Of a stretch of DNA of 64,000 nt, positions 28,360-37,368 are shown piece after piece; the stretch's first letter is position 1; every line of letters begins with the position of its first letter. This DNA is from Bacteroidia bacterium (GTDB lineage Bacteria; Bacteroidota; Bacteroidia; UKL13-3). The DNA lies in the NCBI GenBank assembly GCA_014376805.1, contig JACMQU010000031.1:1-64000 (forward strand), given 5' to 3'. The translations under genes and the position numbers were made by a program. The notes under the pieces were generated by a model. The model made no database searches, had not been told where the DNA came from, and was given only the letters and a program-made list of their open reading frames with translations.

Positions 28360-28591
28360 TTGTTAATAATTTAAAACACTTTTACAGGAACACAAATTAT
28401 ATGAAGTAATACTAAAGTTATTGAACCCCTAAATTGTTGAATAACTATTTTATGCATGCCATTAAATGTTATCATACTTTATTAACTTTTTATTTCCACT
28501 CCAATATTTATTTTAAATTGGTTATTTTATGAAAAAGCCAATCGCTTTTATTGAAAATTTTACAACCAAATTGCAACAATCAGGTGCTCCG
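28360..28591. other. intergenic spacer, no gene
   Basis: AT-rich DNA after the PBP gene. I see no clear terminator hairpin. A 47-codon frame starting at 28529 overlaps the permease start and has no recognisable content. Confidence 0.4.
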
Positions 28592-28620
28592 TTTGATTTT
28601 AAATTTATTCCCTTATATTG
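28592..28620 (+). promoter_or_regulatory. candidate promoter of the amino-acid permease
   Basis: TTTG at 28592-28595 and TATATTG at 28614-28620 are spaced by 18 bases. The -7 box is imperfect against TAnnTTTG. The ATG lies 30 bases further on. Confidence 0.35.
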
Positions 28621-28649
28621 CCCGTCAGAAAGAAAATCAATATTAGTTT

Positions 28650-30233
28650 ATGGCAAATTTTTTTTACACTAAATCACTACCCGACCTGTTAAAACACCAT
28701 GATGGTAGTCAGTTAAAACGCACATTAACGGCTGCAAATTTAGTAGCCTTAGGTGTTGGAGCTATTATTGGCGCAGGGTTATTTGTAAGAACCGCGGCAG
28801 CATCTGCAGAAGCAGCAGGAGCCGCCGTAACGATGTCGTTTGTTATTGCTGCGGTTGGATGTGCATTTGCCGGAATCTGTTATGCAGAATTTGCTGCAAT
28901 GATTCCAATTGCAGGAAGCGCTTATGCCTATTCGTATGTAACAATGGGCGAGCTGGTAGCCTGGATTATTGGCTGGGCATTAATTATGGAATATGCCTTA
29001 GGAGCTGCTACCGTTTCAATTGCATGGAGTGAATATTTAAACAACCTGCTTGGTGGAGCTATACCCTATCAATGGTGCCACTCTCCTTTTGAAAGTTTAA
29101 GAACAGTTATTGGGCAAGGTAATATTGATGAATTACTTGCTGCTAACCCGGCATTGCATACCGGCGTAAAAAACGGTGTATTGCTTTTATCTGAAGAACA
29201 ATATCAGTCTCTGCCTTCCACTTTTTTAAATCTGGTACAAGTAACATCTGGTTATATGAATGCACCCGCATTGCTGATTTTATTTCTATTAACTTTATTG
29301 CTGATAAAAGGTACGCAGGAATCGGCTATGGTTAATGCAGTAATTGTATTTGTAAAAGTTGCCATCGTAATTTTATTTATTGTATTAGGCTGGCAATTTA
29401 TTAAACCAGAGAATCATACCCCATTTCTAATTCCTGCTGATACTGTAGGACATGAGGGTGTTTTTAAACATGGCTGGGGAGGTGTATTAGGAGGAGCGGC
29501 CATTGTATTCTTTGCCTTTATAGGTTTTGATGCAGTTAGTACCGCAGCACAGGAAGCTAAAAACCCAAAGCGGGATATGCCTATAGGAATTCTAGGATCA
29601 TTAGTAATATGCACCATACTTTATATTTTATTCGGGCATGTTTTAACAGGTGTTGCCAACTGGCAGGAATTTGCTACAGCAGGTAAAGAAGCTTCTGTTA
29701 CTTACGCCATTCAAAAATACATGATAGGTTATGAGTGGTTAGGCACCAGTGTTACGGTGGCTATTCTGGCGGGTTTTTCATCTGTAATTTTGGTGATGCT
29801 AATGGGTCAGAGCAGGGTATTTTTTAGCATGAGTAAAGATGGGTTATTACCAAAGGCCTTTGGAGAATTACATCCTAAGTTTAAAACTCCGCACAAAGCT
29901 AACTGGATTTTATTGCTGTTTGTAGGTGCATTTGCAGCATTCATTCCCGGCAGTATAGCAGGTGATCTTACTTCATTCGGAACATTATTTGCTTTTGTAC
30001 TTGTTTGTGCCGGTATTATTATACTTCGTAAAAAGGAACCGGGCATTGAAAGGCCATTTAAAACGCCATTAGTACCATTGGTTCCTATCTTAGGCATTAT
30101 TGTGTGTACTGCCATGATTATAAGTTTACCCTTGCCAACTTTATTAAGTGCTTTGTTATGGCTTATTGTAGGGTTAATTATTTATTTTTTATACAGTGCC
30201 GGCAATGCCAGAAAAATGAGGGAAGGTGCATAG
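28650..30233 (+). CDS. APC-family amino acid permease
   Basis: The 527-residue transporter belongs to the cationic amino acid transporter-like branch of the APC superfamily (YfnA/CAT type). The hallmark LGVGAIIGAGLFV in helix 1 forms the substrate-binding break, followed by YAEFAAMIPIAGSAYAYSYV in helix 3. About 12-13 hydrophobic helices can be counted, and the CAT-type stretches FIGFDAVSTAAQEAKNPKRD and LMGQSRVFFSMSKDGLLPK are present. An inserted loop of about 70 residues sits between helices 4 and 5. It probably imports amino acids by proton symport or exchange. The exact substrate is unknown. Confidence 0.92.
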   Translation: MANFFYTKSLPDLLKHHDGSQLKRTLTAANLVALGVGAIIGAGLFVRTAAASAEAAGAAVTMSFVIAAVGCAFAGICYAEFAAMIPIAGSAYAYSYVTMGELVAWIIGWALIMEYALGAATVSIAWSEYLNNLLGGAIPYQWCHSPFESLRTVIGQGNIDELLAANPALHTGVKNGVLLLSEEQYQSLPSTFLNLVQVTSGYMNAPALLILFLLTLLLIKGTQESAMVNAVIVFVKVAIVILFIVLGWQFIKPENHTPFLIPADTVGHEGVFKHGWGGVLGGAAIVFFAFIGFDAVSTAAQEAKNPKRDMPIGILGSLVICTILYILFGHVLTGVANWQEFATAGKEASVTYAIQKYMIGYEWLGTSVTVAILAGFSSVILVMLMGQSRVFFSMSKDGLLPKAFGELHPKFKTPHKANWILLLFVGAFAAFIPGSIAGDLTSFGTLFAFVLVCAGIIILRKKEPGIERPFKTPLVPLVPILGIIVCTAMIISLPLPTLLSALLWLIVGLIIYFLYSAGNARKMREGA

Positions 30234-30290
30234 GCAACTCTCCATTTCTGTATTATCAAAATATAAATAAGGGATTTATTTAAACATGGA

Positions 30291-31196
30291 TTAGTACAAC
30301 AAAAACTTTAAAGGAATAGCAACTCTACTGCTCCACGCTTTTATATTGTGTGCTGCTCCTTCAAATTTATAGGATAAAAAATCTTTGTTTAACAGATACG
30401 CATTCTCCGTACAATTTGCATCCATCAGCATTTGATAGGTTTCATATAAAGTGTCAGGGCTTACTGAACTATAATCGAAATAAATTTTATGTTGCCGGGG
30501 GTTAGGTAATTTCCTTCCAAAATAACTTAAATAACTTTTACTGATACCGGCATTGTAATCTGTTATACTTAATGCCCATTTTGTAGATAAGCAAGCAATG
30601 CCTTTAATCTGATCCGACTTTCGGCACAGTGCATATAAAGAAAGTAATGCGCCCATATCGGAGCCCATCATAAAGGTGTTTTTTACATCTGTTTTTACGG
30701 GAAAACTTTTATCAATAAATGGCTTCAACTCACTAAAAATAAAATCGATATATGCGTTGGCAGCAGAACCTCCCGTGTACTCACAACTAATCTTTATTTT
30801 TTTCAGACTATCGAGCTCATTATATGGGTCTTCAGGATTAAATTCTATAAATCTTTTTGAAGTATTCCAAATGCCTACTATAATTGTTTTTCTAATCTGA
30901 TTATTTAAAATCAGGCTGTCCATAACCTCATCCATTCTCCATTCACTACCATTAAAAGATGTGGCAGGGGTAAATAAACACTGCCCGTCATGCATGTATA
31001 AAACAGCATACTTTGTGCGGCCGCTGTTATCGTAATCGGAAGGAAGCCAGATATCAATATTTCTTGGTTCAACCAGTAAGGAAGGAAAATTAACATACCT
31101 TAAAACTGTACCTTTAATAAAATTATCTTTAACCATGGTTTGGGCTGAACCAACTAGCGAATTAAAATATAAAAGTAACAGAAAGCATTTCTTCAT
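30291..31196 (-). CDS. putative esterase-fold protein with Asp at the nucleophile site
   Basis: This secreted alpha/beta hydrolase of the esterase D/enterochelin-esterase-like group has 301 residues and a signal peptide. Family marks are DIWLPSDYDNSGRTKYAVLY, MHDGQCLF, WRMDEVMDSL and TIIVGIWNTSKR. The elbow reads MMGSDMGALLS. Family members normally have GSSMGG here, so the nucleophile Ser is replaced by Asp (about residue 180, codon GAT at 30657-30659). The later part keeps ACLSTKW and a His-containing end (GAAHNIKAW). It may be an inactive, binding-only homologue, or use Asp as nucleophile as dehalogenases and epoxide hydrolases do. It is a single gene and no partner is obvious. Confidence 0.8.
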   Translation of the reverse strand: MKKCFLLLLYFNSLVGSAQTMVKDNFIKGTVLRYVNFPSLLVEPRNIDIWLPSDYDNSGRTKYAVLYMHDGQCLFTPATSFNGSEWRMDEVMDSLILNNQIRKTIIVGIWNTSKRFIEFNPEDPYNELDSLKKIKISCEYTGGSAANAYIDFIFSELKPFIDKSFPVKTDVKNTFMMGSDMGALLSLYALCRKSDQIKGIACLSTKWALSITDYNAGISKSYLSYFGRKLPNPRQHKIYFDYSSVSPDTLYETYQMLMDANCTENAYLLNKDFLSYKFEGAAHNIKAWSSRVAIPLKFLLY

Positions 31197-31295
31197 TATC
31201 CTTCAAAATTAAACTAAACTCTATTTTTTTTATTAATAATTATAATCAGGTTCAGGTAATTAATTCAAAACCATCAAATAAATCTTTATTGTGGT

Positions 31296-32024
31296 TTAAG
31301 CCATTACTACATTTAAAATTTTGGGTGAATTAAGTTCACCGAACACCATCAGGTGTAACTTAAAATACCGGATCATCCTGTCTAATAAAATCATCCTGTC
31401 GGCATGTGAAATACGGATCTGGCTAAAGGTTTCGAATCGGGCACCTATCAGTTCAAATAAGATAAAACTTAAGGTCGGGTTGCATACATCAGGTTTGGCC
31501 GGATTGTATGGAATAAAAATGCCTTCATAAAGACTGAAAGAATTAGCCTGCGCACTATAATTCATTTTTGGATAAAAGCCTAAATACTTACTTAACTGGA
31601 TCATGAAAAAGACAGGGAAATTAGCCAGAGATTCATTCGTTACATCAAGAATTTGAATAGCATTAAAAAGGTAATTAAACAGATTTCTATCTTCTTCATT
31701 TTCATTCCGCAAACATTTACCTGTAAGCTCAGCAATAAACATTCCAATAGCACTTTTAACCATATCGAAATGCAGCCCTGAGAGTACAGGAGTACATTTA
31801 AGTTCTTTTATGCGGTGCAGGTTTTTATTGTGCTGATGATATACTTCCAGTTCGAGTAATGTTAGCGGCATTAGCTGTGAGGGCCTGATAGCCGCTTTAT
31901 TTCCTTTTACCCCGTTAATAAGGTAACTTTGCAAACCATGCAAATCTGTAAAACATTTAAGGATTACACTATTTTCGGAATAGTTTAAAGTTCCGATAAC
32001 AATAGCATTGCATTTTTTTAACAT
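31296..32024 (-). CDS. recO: DNA repair protein RecO
   Basis: RecO loads RecA onto SSB-coated single strands together with RecR. The N-terminal OB-fold is seen in NAIVIGTLNYSENSVILKCF, TDLHGLQSYLINGVKG and LMPLTLLELEVY. A helical middle part follows (GMFIAELTGKCLR). The zinc-binding cysteines of some RecO proteins are not evident. The ATG at 32024 is preferred over an upstream start at 32093, because the extra 23 residues do not fit the OB-fold start and would overlap the preceding gene. With this start, length is 242, normal for Bacteroidota. Confidence 0.9.
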   Translation of the reverse strand: MLKKCNAIVIGTLNYSENSVILKCFTDLHGLQSYLINGVKGNKAAIRPSQLMPLTLLELEVYHQHNKNLHRIKELKCTPVLSGLHFDMVKSAIGMFIAELTGKCLRNENEEDRNLFNYLFNAIQILDVTNESLANFPVFFMIQLSKYLGFYPKMNYSAQANSFSLYEGIFIPYNPAKPDVCNPTLSFILFELIGARFETFSQIRISHADRMILLDRMIRYFKLHLMVFGELNSPKILNVVMA

Positions 32025-32037
32025 TGCTAAACAACTG

Positions 32038-32310
32038 TTAACGCGAATTGTGAGCCAGCAATCCTTCTTTAGTAGCCATGTAAGAATAGGCATTCATATT
32101 ATCGCTGTCGTATATAAAACTTCTCTTATACTCCTGTGTTTCTTCTTCCCACTTCATAGCAATAACAAACTTTTTATTGATAAGCGTTTTTAACCCATCA
32201 GCCACAACACCGGGTGGTGCCATTACTTCTTCTAATATTTTAGTATATTCTTCAACAAAATACACACAGTTTAAAATATCATATTCGAGGTCATCCAGTT
32301 CTGTATTCAT
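32038..32310 (-). CDS. hypothetical protein, possible winged-helix fold
   Basis: The 90-residue acidic protein (MNTELDDLEYDILNCVYFV...) contains LEEVMAPPGVVADGLKTLIN followed by KKFVIAMKW and a short beta-like part. The helix-helix-strand order resembles a small winged-helix module, but no family can be named. It lies two bases after the glycosyltransferase gene and 13 bases before recO on the same strand. Its steady linkage to recO could be checked in other genomes. Confidence 0.65.
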   Translation of the reverse strand: MNTELDDLEYDILNCVYFVEEYTKILEEVMAPPGVVADGLKTLINKKFVIAMKWEEETQEYKRSFIYDSDNMNAYSYMATKEGLLAHNSR

Positions 32311-32311
32311 A

Positions 32312-33448
32312 TTAATTTAATTTACGTCCTTTCCATTGATAGGTTGTAATATTGGCCCAGATGCCAATTATTAGAACGTACAGGATATGAAAGGGTTCTA
32401 CTAACGGCAAAAATACAATTAAAATACTTTGTTTAAAAAACCGCAAAATGTTAAAAAGAAATAAACCTTCCACCATCATTTTTATCAGTAGTTGGATCAT
32501 GCCTGTTTTAAAAAACAACGGATCAAAAATGCCATAAAGCAGATTGAAAAGAATAGTAAAATTAAACAAGTATGCACCAACCAGAATGACTGTTATATAA
32601 CGGTCTTCATATTTGGTGCTTTTAGAAACCCATCGCCTTCTTTGCTGTGTTAACTGTTGTAATGTTCCGTTTGGAGATGTTTGAACAACGGCATCAAAAC
32701 TCTTCAAAAAAAACACCTGTTGAGGATATTTTTTAAAAACCTTATGCAATAAAAATTCATCATCTCCTGACGCCAGGTTTTGGTTATTCTGATAACCTTG
32801 TACCTCATAAAAAACTTCTTTATTAAATATCAGATTTGCAGCACTGCACATATTAGGATTTTTAAGCTGAATGGCTGCCGCACCAATACCTACAAGACCT
32901 GCAAACTCTAAGGATTGAATTTTTTCGAACACAGTACCTGCCTGAAACATAACCGGAGCATAGATCATTTTTGCCTGGTTTTTTTGAATGTAAGCATCTA
33001 TGTTTACCAACCATTTATTACCTCTGCTGCAATCGGCATCGGTTAAAATAATATAAGGATGTAATGCAATAGACACACCATAGGTAATTGCTTCCTTTTT
33101 AGCCGCTTCCGGAATGTGATCTGCCAGGTTAACCAGGCGGATATTGAACGCTGTAAATTTATTTTTAAATGCCTGAACCAATTGCCATGTGTTATCTGAT
33201 GAATAATCATTGAGGATAATAATTTCATAAGAAGAAGAAGGATATTGCTGATTTGTTAAGCAGGTAAGACACTCAAGGATCCCTGATGCTTCATTGCGTG
33301 CCGGAATAAGAATTGAAAACTTGTTTAGGGGGCTTGTTTTAACATCTTTTGTAAAAGTTTTGATGCGCAACCAACCTATAAAATAGAAGAGGATTAAACT
33401 GCAATAACCAACTAATAAACTATAAGAAATAATTTCCCAAATACTCAT
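32312..33448 (-). CDS. family 2 glycosyltransferase, membrane-bound
   Basis: The 378-residue protein has a GT-A domain. It begins with FSILIPARNEASGILECLTC, has the metal-binding pair ILTDADCSRGNKWL and SGDDEFLLHKVF, and the processive-type motif QQRRRWVSKS near residue 268. One hydrophobic segment lies at the N-terminus and several at the C-terminus, as in ceramide- or poly-beta-glycan-type transferases. It overlaps the flippase-like gene by four bases, suggesting the two work on the same lipid-linked or lipid product. Confidence 0.9.
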   Translation of the reverse strand: MSIWEIISYSLLVGYCSLILFYFIGWLRIKTFTKDVKTSPLNKFSILIPARNEASGILECLTCLTNQQYPSSSYEIIILNDYSSDNTWQLVQAFKNKFTAFNIRLVNLADHIPEAAKKEAITYGVSIALHPYIILTDADCSRGNKWLVNIDAYIQKNQAKMIYAPVMFQAGTVFEKIQSLEFAGLVGIGAAAIQLKNPNMCSAANLIFNKEVFYEVQGYQNNQNLASGDDEFLLHKVFKKYPQQVFFLKSFDAVVQTSPNGTLQQLTQQRRRWVSKSTKYEDRYITVILVGAYLFNFTILFNLLYGIFDPLFFKTGMIQLLIKMMVEGLFLFNILRFFKQSILIVFLPLVEPFHILYVLIIGIWANITTYQWKGRKLN

Positions 33449-34455
33449 GATCTTACTTTATAAATAAACCACATACCCAACAAAGCGGGCATCATCATAT
33501 TAATAATCCACAAACTGTATGCTGCCATTAAAATGCCGGAAGTATGCGTACTAAACATGCCAAAAAACCACAATGCACTTGCACCTCTCAATCCTATTTC
33601 CAATAAAAAAAAGGAAGGCACCATAGATTGAATACAAAAGGTGGCTACAATACAACTAATAGCTGTTAAGAACTGAATATGAACATCGAAAAACAAGAGC
33701 AATAAATAGTATTGTAATAAAAATACAAGGTATCTTAAAAATGAAATAAACAAGATAATTGAAAGCTCTTTTGATTTATAAGCTCCGAACACTTCAATGT
33801 ACTTTTCAAATTTTATAACCCAGTGGAATCTTCTTAGATAAATATAAACATACTGGAGATTTAAATATAACCACACCGCTAATAAACTTAAAAAAATAAA
33901 AAAAACAGGAATGAAATAATGGCCATAACCAGCATCGAAATTTACTAAACCTGTATTAATATTTATTTTATGAACTGCTAATATTCCGGCATCAGACCTT
34001 AACAATAAATGCCATACTGCAAACAAACCAAAAAAACAGGTTACTAACACTTGAGCTGTGTGCCCAATAACGGTAACCAGAGACCCTTTAATTTTGTTAA
34101 GCACCTGCAGATGAATAACCCGTCCTGCAAAATCTCCAATCTGGTTGGGTGTAATAATACTTAAACTTACACCGGAAAGTACCGCTTTAAAAGCTGATTT
34201 AAAAGACAGTTTTTCATATTTAAGAATGAGGCGCTGCCATTTATAAGATTCAATTCCCCAGTTAAAAAATACAAGTAACAGGGCAAATACCAAATAGAAA
34301 AGAGACGCAGTATGATCACTTTCCGAAAATTCATAAAATAAGGAATTAATTTTATACCTGTAAACCAGTTTATAAAAAATGAACACAGTGGTGAGCAACA
34401 AAACTGAAACTTTTGCTATTTTTATGAGTCTTTGATATTGATGATGTTGTAACAA
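33445..34455 (-). CDS. lysylphosphatidylglycerol synthase TM / flippase-like protein
   Basis: This 336-residue integral membrane protein with about eight hydrophobic helices resembles the UPF0104 (MprF flippase-like) family: FKAVLSGVSLSIITPNQIGDFAGRV is the clearest family stretch. No cytosolic transferase domain is attached. Such proteins are thought to move lipids across the membrane. The only plausible start is TTG 34455, as no ATG precedes the first helix. It shares the ATGA overlap with the downstream glycosyltransferase. Confidence 0.85.
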   Translation of the reverse strand: MLQHHQYQRLIKIAKVSVLLLTTVFIFYKLVYRYKINSLFYEFSESDHTASLFYLVFALLLVFFNWGIESYKWQRLILKYEKLSFKSAFKAVLSGVSLSIITPNQIGDFAGRVIHLQVLNKIKGSLVTVIGHTAQVLVTCFFGLFAVWHLLLRSDAGILAVHKININTGLVNFDAGYGHYFIPVFFIFLSLLAVWLYLNLQYVYIYLRRFHWVIKFEKYIEVFGAYKSKELSIILFISFLRYLVFLLQYYLLLLFFDVHIQFLTAISCIVATFCIQSMVPSFFLLEIGLRGASALWFFGMFSTHTSGILMAAYSLWIINMMMPALLGMWFIYKVRS

Positions 34456-34477
34456 GCCTGTACTTTAACTAAGTTTG
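34447..34477 (+). promoter_or_regulatory. promoter of ruvC
   Basis: TTG at 34447-34449 and a perfect -7 box TAAGTTTG at 34470-34477 are spaced by 20 bases. The -33 element lies inside the first codons of the divergent flippase-like gene. Confidence 0.6.
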
Positions 34478-34517
34478 ACAAATTAACAACTAGTAATAAC
34501 CTTAAACAAGATGTAAA

Positions 34518-35123
34518 TTGAGTAAATTAACGAATATACAGGAAAGAGTTATACTGGGTATAGATCCGGGTACTACAGTAATGGGGTATGGCGTGATAAG
34601 CACAAAAGGGAAAGTTGTGGAGGTGTTAACATTAGGCGTTCTTAAACTTGATAAGTATGAAGACTATGCACTTAAGCTTAAAAAAATTTTTGAAAGAACA
34701 ATAGGTTTAATAGAAGAATACAAACCGGATGAATTGGCTATTGAAGCGCCATTTTACGGTAAAAATGTACAGAGTATGTTAAAGCTTGGAAGAGCCCAGG
34801 GAGTAGCCATTGCAGCAGCTATGAGCAGAGAGCTATCAGTTGTGGAGTATGCTCCTAAAAGAATCAAACAATCAATAACAGGGAATGGCAATGCAACAAA
34901 AGAACAGGTGTCAGCGATGTTACAACAGCAATTAAAATTTACACCGGATCCTACTTTTTTTGATGCAACTGACGGGCTTGCGGCGGCATATTGTCACTTT
35001 ATGCAAAAGAACCTTGCCTTGCATATTAAACCATCATCCAAATCAAAAATTCCTGCAAAAAAGAAAGCTTCTTCATGGGAAGCTTTTGCAACTCAAAATC
35101 CCGGTAAGATAAAGCGTGAATGA
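34518..35123 (+). CDS. ruvC: Holliday junction endonuclease RuvC
   Basis: RuvC resolves four-way junctions with RuvAB. The first catalytic Asp lies in ILGIDPGTTVMGYG, the Glu in LAIEAPFYGKNVQ, and the last acidic pair and His in FDATDGLAAAYCH. The C-terminus has an added Lys/Ser-rich tail of about 35 residues (KSKIPAKKKASSWEAF), which is common in this phylum. The start codon is TTG at 34518; the only nearby ATG (34511) is out of frame. Confidence 0.93.
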   Translation: MSKLTNIQERVILGIDPGTTVMGYGVISTKGKVVEVLTLGVLKLDKYEDYALKLKKIFERTIGLIEEYKPDELAIEAPFYGKNVQSMLKLGRAQGVAIAAAMSRELSVVEYAPKRIKQSITGNGNATKEQVSAMLQQQLKFTPDPTFFDATDGLAAAYCHFMQKNLALHIKPSSKSKIPAKKKASSWEAFATQNPGKIKRE

Positions 35124-35128
35124 GCAAT

Positions 35129-35170
35129 AAAGGTGTTGTAAAGCAATAACTTTACCTCTTAAACACCTTG
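35129..35170. terminator. bidirectional terminator between ruvC and the HIT gene
   Basis: AAGGTGTTGTAAAG (35130-35143) pairs with CTTTAC (35150-35155) and AACACCTT (35162-35169) around a small internal loop. It sits between two convergent genes and can serve both. Confidence 0.7.
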
Positions 35171-35180
35171 CATGTATAGC

Positions 35181-35573
35181 CTAAAGACATGCCTGAATGG
35201 AATTTGCAATGAGCTTCATTTCTTCTGAATCCAAATTAAGTTTTATGTTGGCAAAATTCATGTCATCCATATGGTTAAATGGAATTAAATGGATATGTGC
35301 ATGTGGTACTTCTAAACCCATTACGCAAACACCTATGCGCTGGCAGGGTATTGCTTTTTTAATAGCAGTGGCTATAAGTTTAGAAAATAGATGCAGGCCT
35401 TCAAATGTTACATCATCGAGGTTAAAAATATAATCAACATCGAGTTTTGGTATAACAAGGGTGTGTCCTTTTGTTAAGGGACGAATATCAAGAAAAGCCA
35501 AATAATCCTTTGTTTCTGCCACTTTAAAACAAGGAATTTCTCCGGTAATAATTTTAGAAAAAATACCCCCCAT
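35181..35573 (-). CDS. HIT family nucleotide hydrolase
   Basis: The 130-residue protein has the histidine-triad motif VPHAHIHLIP near residue 88-97 and the family start IFSKIITGEIPCFKVAE. HIT enzymes hydrolyse adenosine 5'-phosphoramidate-type nucleotides. The PKLDVDYIFNLDD stretch is typical of the Bacteroidota branch. It starts two bases after the greA stop, so the two genes share an operon. Confidence 0.93.
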   Translation of the reverse strand: MGGIFSKIITGEIPCFKVAETKDYLAFLDIRPLTKGHTLVIPKLDVDYIFNLDDVTFEGLHLFSKLIATAIKKAIPCQRIGVCVMGLEVPHAHIHLIPFNHMDDMNFANIKLNLDSEEMKLIANSIQACL

Positions 35574-35575
35574 TC

Positions 35576-36049
35576 TTATAAAGTAATTTCCAGAATTTCA
35601 AATTTTATTTTTCCTGCCGGTATTGTAACCTCGCTTATATCGCCAACTTTTCTATTCATTAAACCAATGCCAATAGGAGATTTAAAAGAGATTTTTCCTG
35701 TTTTAAGATCTGCTTCTTTTTCATTGACCAGCATATAAATAATTTCCTTTTTAGTGTTCAAATTAAGTACCCTAACCTTAGTAAGCATCATTACCTGTTT
35801 TGTATTTAACTTACTCTCGTCAATAATACGCGACATGGTAATAAGATTATTAAGTTTTGAGATCTTGGCTTCTATTAAACCCTGGTCTTCCTTGGCAGCA
35901 TGATATTCTGCATTTTCACTTAAATCACCTTTATCGCGCGCAACAGCGATTTGCTTGGTAATAAAAGGACGTTGAACATACTTAAGATCATAAAGTTCAG
36001 TCTGTAATTTTTCCAGACCTGCTTTTGTTACATGATTAATTTCATCCAT
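35576..36049 (-). CDS. greA: transcription elongation factor GreA
   Basis: GreA rescues backtracked RNA polymerase. The 157-residue protein has the N-terminal coiled coil (GLEKLQTELYDLKYVQRPFI, with the tip acidic pair in DKGDLSENAEYHAAKEDQ) and the C-terminal FKBP-like domain ending in IPAGKIKFEILEITL. All key parts are intact. It overlaps no gene and leads the greA-HIT pair. Confidence 0.95.
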   Translation of the reverse strand: MDEINHVTKAGLEKLQTELYDLKYVQRPFITKQIAVARDKGDLSENAEYHAAKEDQGLIEAKISKLNNLITMSRIIDESKLNTKQVMMLTKVRVLNLNTKKEIIYMLVNEKEADLKTGKISFKSPIGIGLMNRKVGDISEVTIPAGKIKFEILEITL

Positions 36050-36086
36050 ATCAAAATAATGTTAGTGATTAGGTTATTAAAACAAA

Positions 36087-36120
36087 AAGAAACGTTCCGC
36101 ACAATGGCGGAACGTTTCTT
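36087..36120 (-). terminator. terminator of the outer-membrane module
   Basis: Perfect 14-bp arms AAGAAACGTTCCGC and GCGGAACGTTTCTT surround a 6-base loop. On the minus strand it is followed by TTTTTGTTTT. It ends the run that starts with the TonB receptor at 45212. Confidence 0.85.
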
Positions 36121-36159
36121 AAATCTCTGCTACGAATATACTGAAAGTAAATAAAAATA

Positions 36160-37287
36160 TTATCCTTTTTTACTTCCACCCACAGTTAAGCGGATACCCA
36201 CTGTATGCATACCGTTAAATATGCGGGTTGGCGCATAAGAATAATCTAAAGCAAAGGAGGTACCTGTTTTGGAAACAGGCACTGCAAAGGTTACACCGGA
36301 CCAAAAACCATACACAGGGCTGCGGTATTGCGGATCAACCTGACTTCTTGAAAATAATTGTTTATCTCCGGTTATATTATATGCGCATCTTAACATAAAC
36401 ATTTCTTTAAAGGCATACTCAACACCTAATCCAAGTACATTTGACTGAAATGCATTATAATTAAAATTACCAGAAGCGGTTAACCTGTGGTAATAGGTGT
36501 CTTCAGACTGATCCAACCTAAGGTCGTACCCCAATCCAATATTTACCAAGGTTGGCAGGTTAAATTTATCGGCCGAAAAATAAGCTTTTCTATCGGCACC
36601 GGTATTAGAATTAATTGCTCTGAAAGAAAGTCCATCGCCACCAAACCTCATATCCGGGCCGATATTACGTACTGCAATTCCTAAATGGAAATCGTCTTTT
36701 TTGATTTTTCCTTTACGGGGATTTAAAGTAGTTTGGTATTGAACCCCAAAATCGAAAGCTATACCCGTTGCCCTGATATCGTGTAAACCTTCAGAAATTA
36801 AACGTATCAGGAAGCCCCCAGTAATACTGTTTGAGAAAACTTTGGCGTAAGAAACACCAATGTTTAACACCTGCGGGCTATAAGTAGGTAAAGTACCATC
36901 AGGGTTATCGAAAGTTGTAATGGGAATGGTACCGAAATCCCATGAAGTAACTCCTATACCTAATACGCCACCATCTGAATTTTCACCTAAGGCAATTGCC
37001 ATTCCCAGATTATTAATGGCTACCCCTGCACCAACCAGATAACCTACTCGTGAAAAACATATTTCAGTTTTTTTGGTATAAGCCAAACCACCTATATTCA
37101 AATTAAATGATTCGATCCCTCTTACCGAGGCCGTATTTGCTCCACCATAACCAGACGAGCGTGCATAAGGGTTTACCGTTAACTGAGTGGCACCAGCCCC
37201 TCCTGCCCTATCAGGGTTTCCTGCTATAGCACTTGTAGAATGCAATATCAGGCCTAACAATACAATTTTAAATATATCTTTTTTCAT
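36160..37287 (-). CDS. PorV/PorQ-family outer membrane protein
   Basis: A 375-residue FadL-like beta barrel with a signal peptide ending near SAIAGNPDRAGGAG. The start of the mature part (GATQLTVNPYARSSGYGGAN) and the repeated amphipathic strands (NIGVSYAKVFSNSITGGFLIR, HLGIAVRNIGPDMRFGG) match the PorV/PorQ group. PorV works in the type IX system as a shuttle for cargo with a C-terminal sorting domain. Here it follows directly after such a cargo gene, so it may be dedicated to that cargo. Whether it is the housekeeping PorV or a paralogue cannot be told. Confidence 0.85.
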   Translation of the reverse strand: MKKDIFKIVLLGLILHSTSAIAGNPDRAGGAGATQLTVNPYARSSGYGGANTASVRGIESFNLNIGGLAYTKKTEICFSRVGYLVGAGVAINNLGMAIALGENSDGGVLGIGVTSWDFGTIPITTFDNPDGTLPTYSPQVLNIGVSYAKVFSNSITGGFLIRLISEGLHDIRATGIAFDFGVQYQTTLNPRKGKIKKDDFHLGIAVRNIGPDMRFGGDGLSFRAINSNTGADRKAYFSADKFNLPTLVNIGLGYDLRLDQSEDTYYHRLTASGNFNYNAFQSNVLGLGVEYAFKEMFMLRCAYNITGDKQLFSRSQVDPQYRSPVYGFWSGVTFAVPVSKTGTSFALDYSYAPTRIFNGMHTVGIRLTVGGSKKG

Positions 37288-37368
37288 TTCTACTATTTTT
37301 TTTATTAAGGAAGAAAGTGGTAATGATACCCCATTAAATTCTTCAAATACTTAGGTTTATTCTTTTCA

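Noticed and set aside
28529..28672. 47-codon frame upstream of the permease
   Set aside because: It overlaps the permease start and the likely promoter lies inside it; no resemblance to a known leader peptide.
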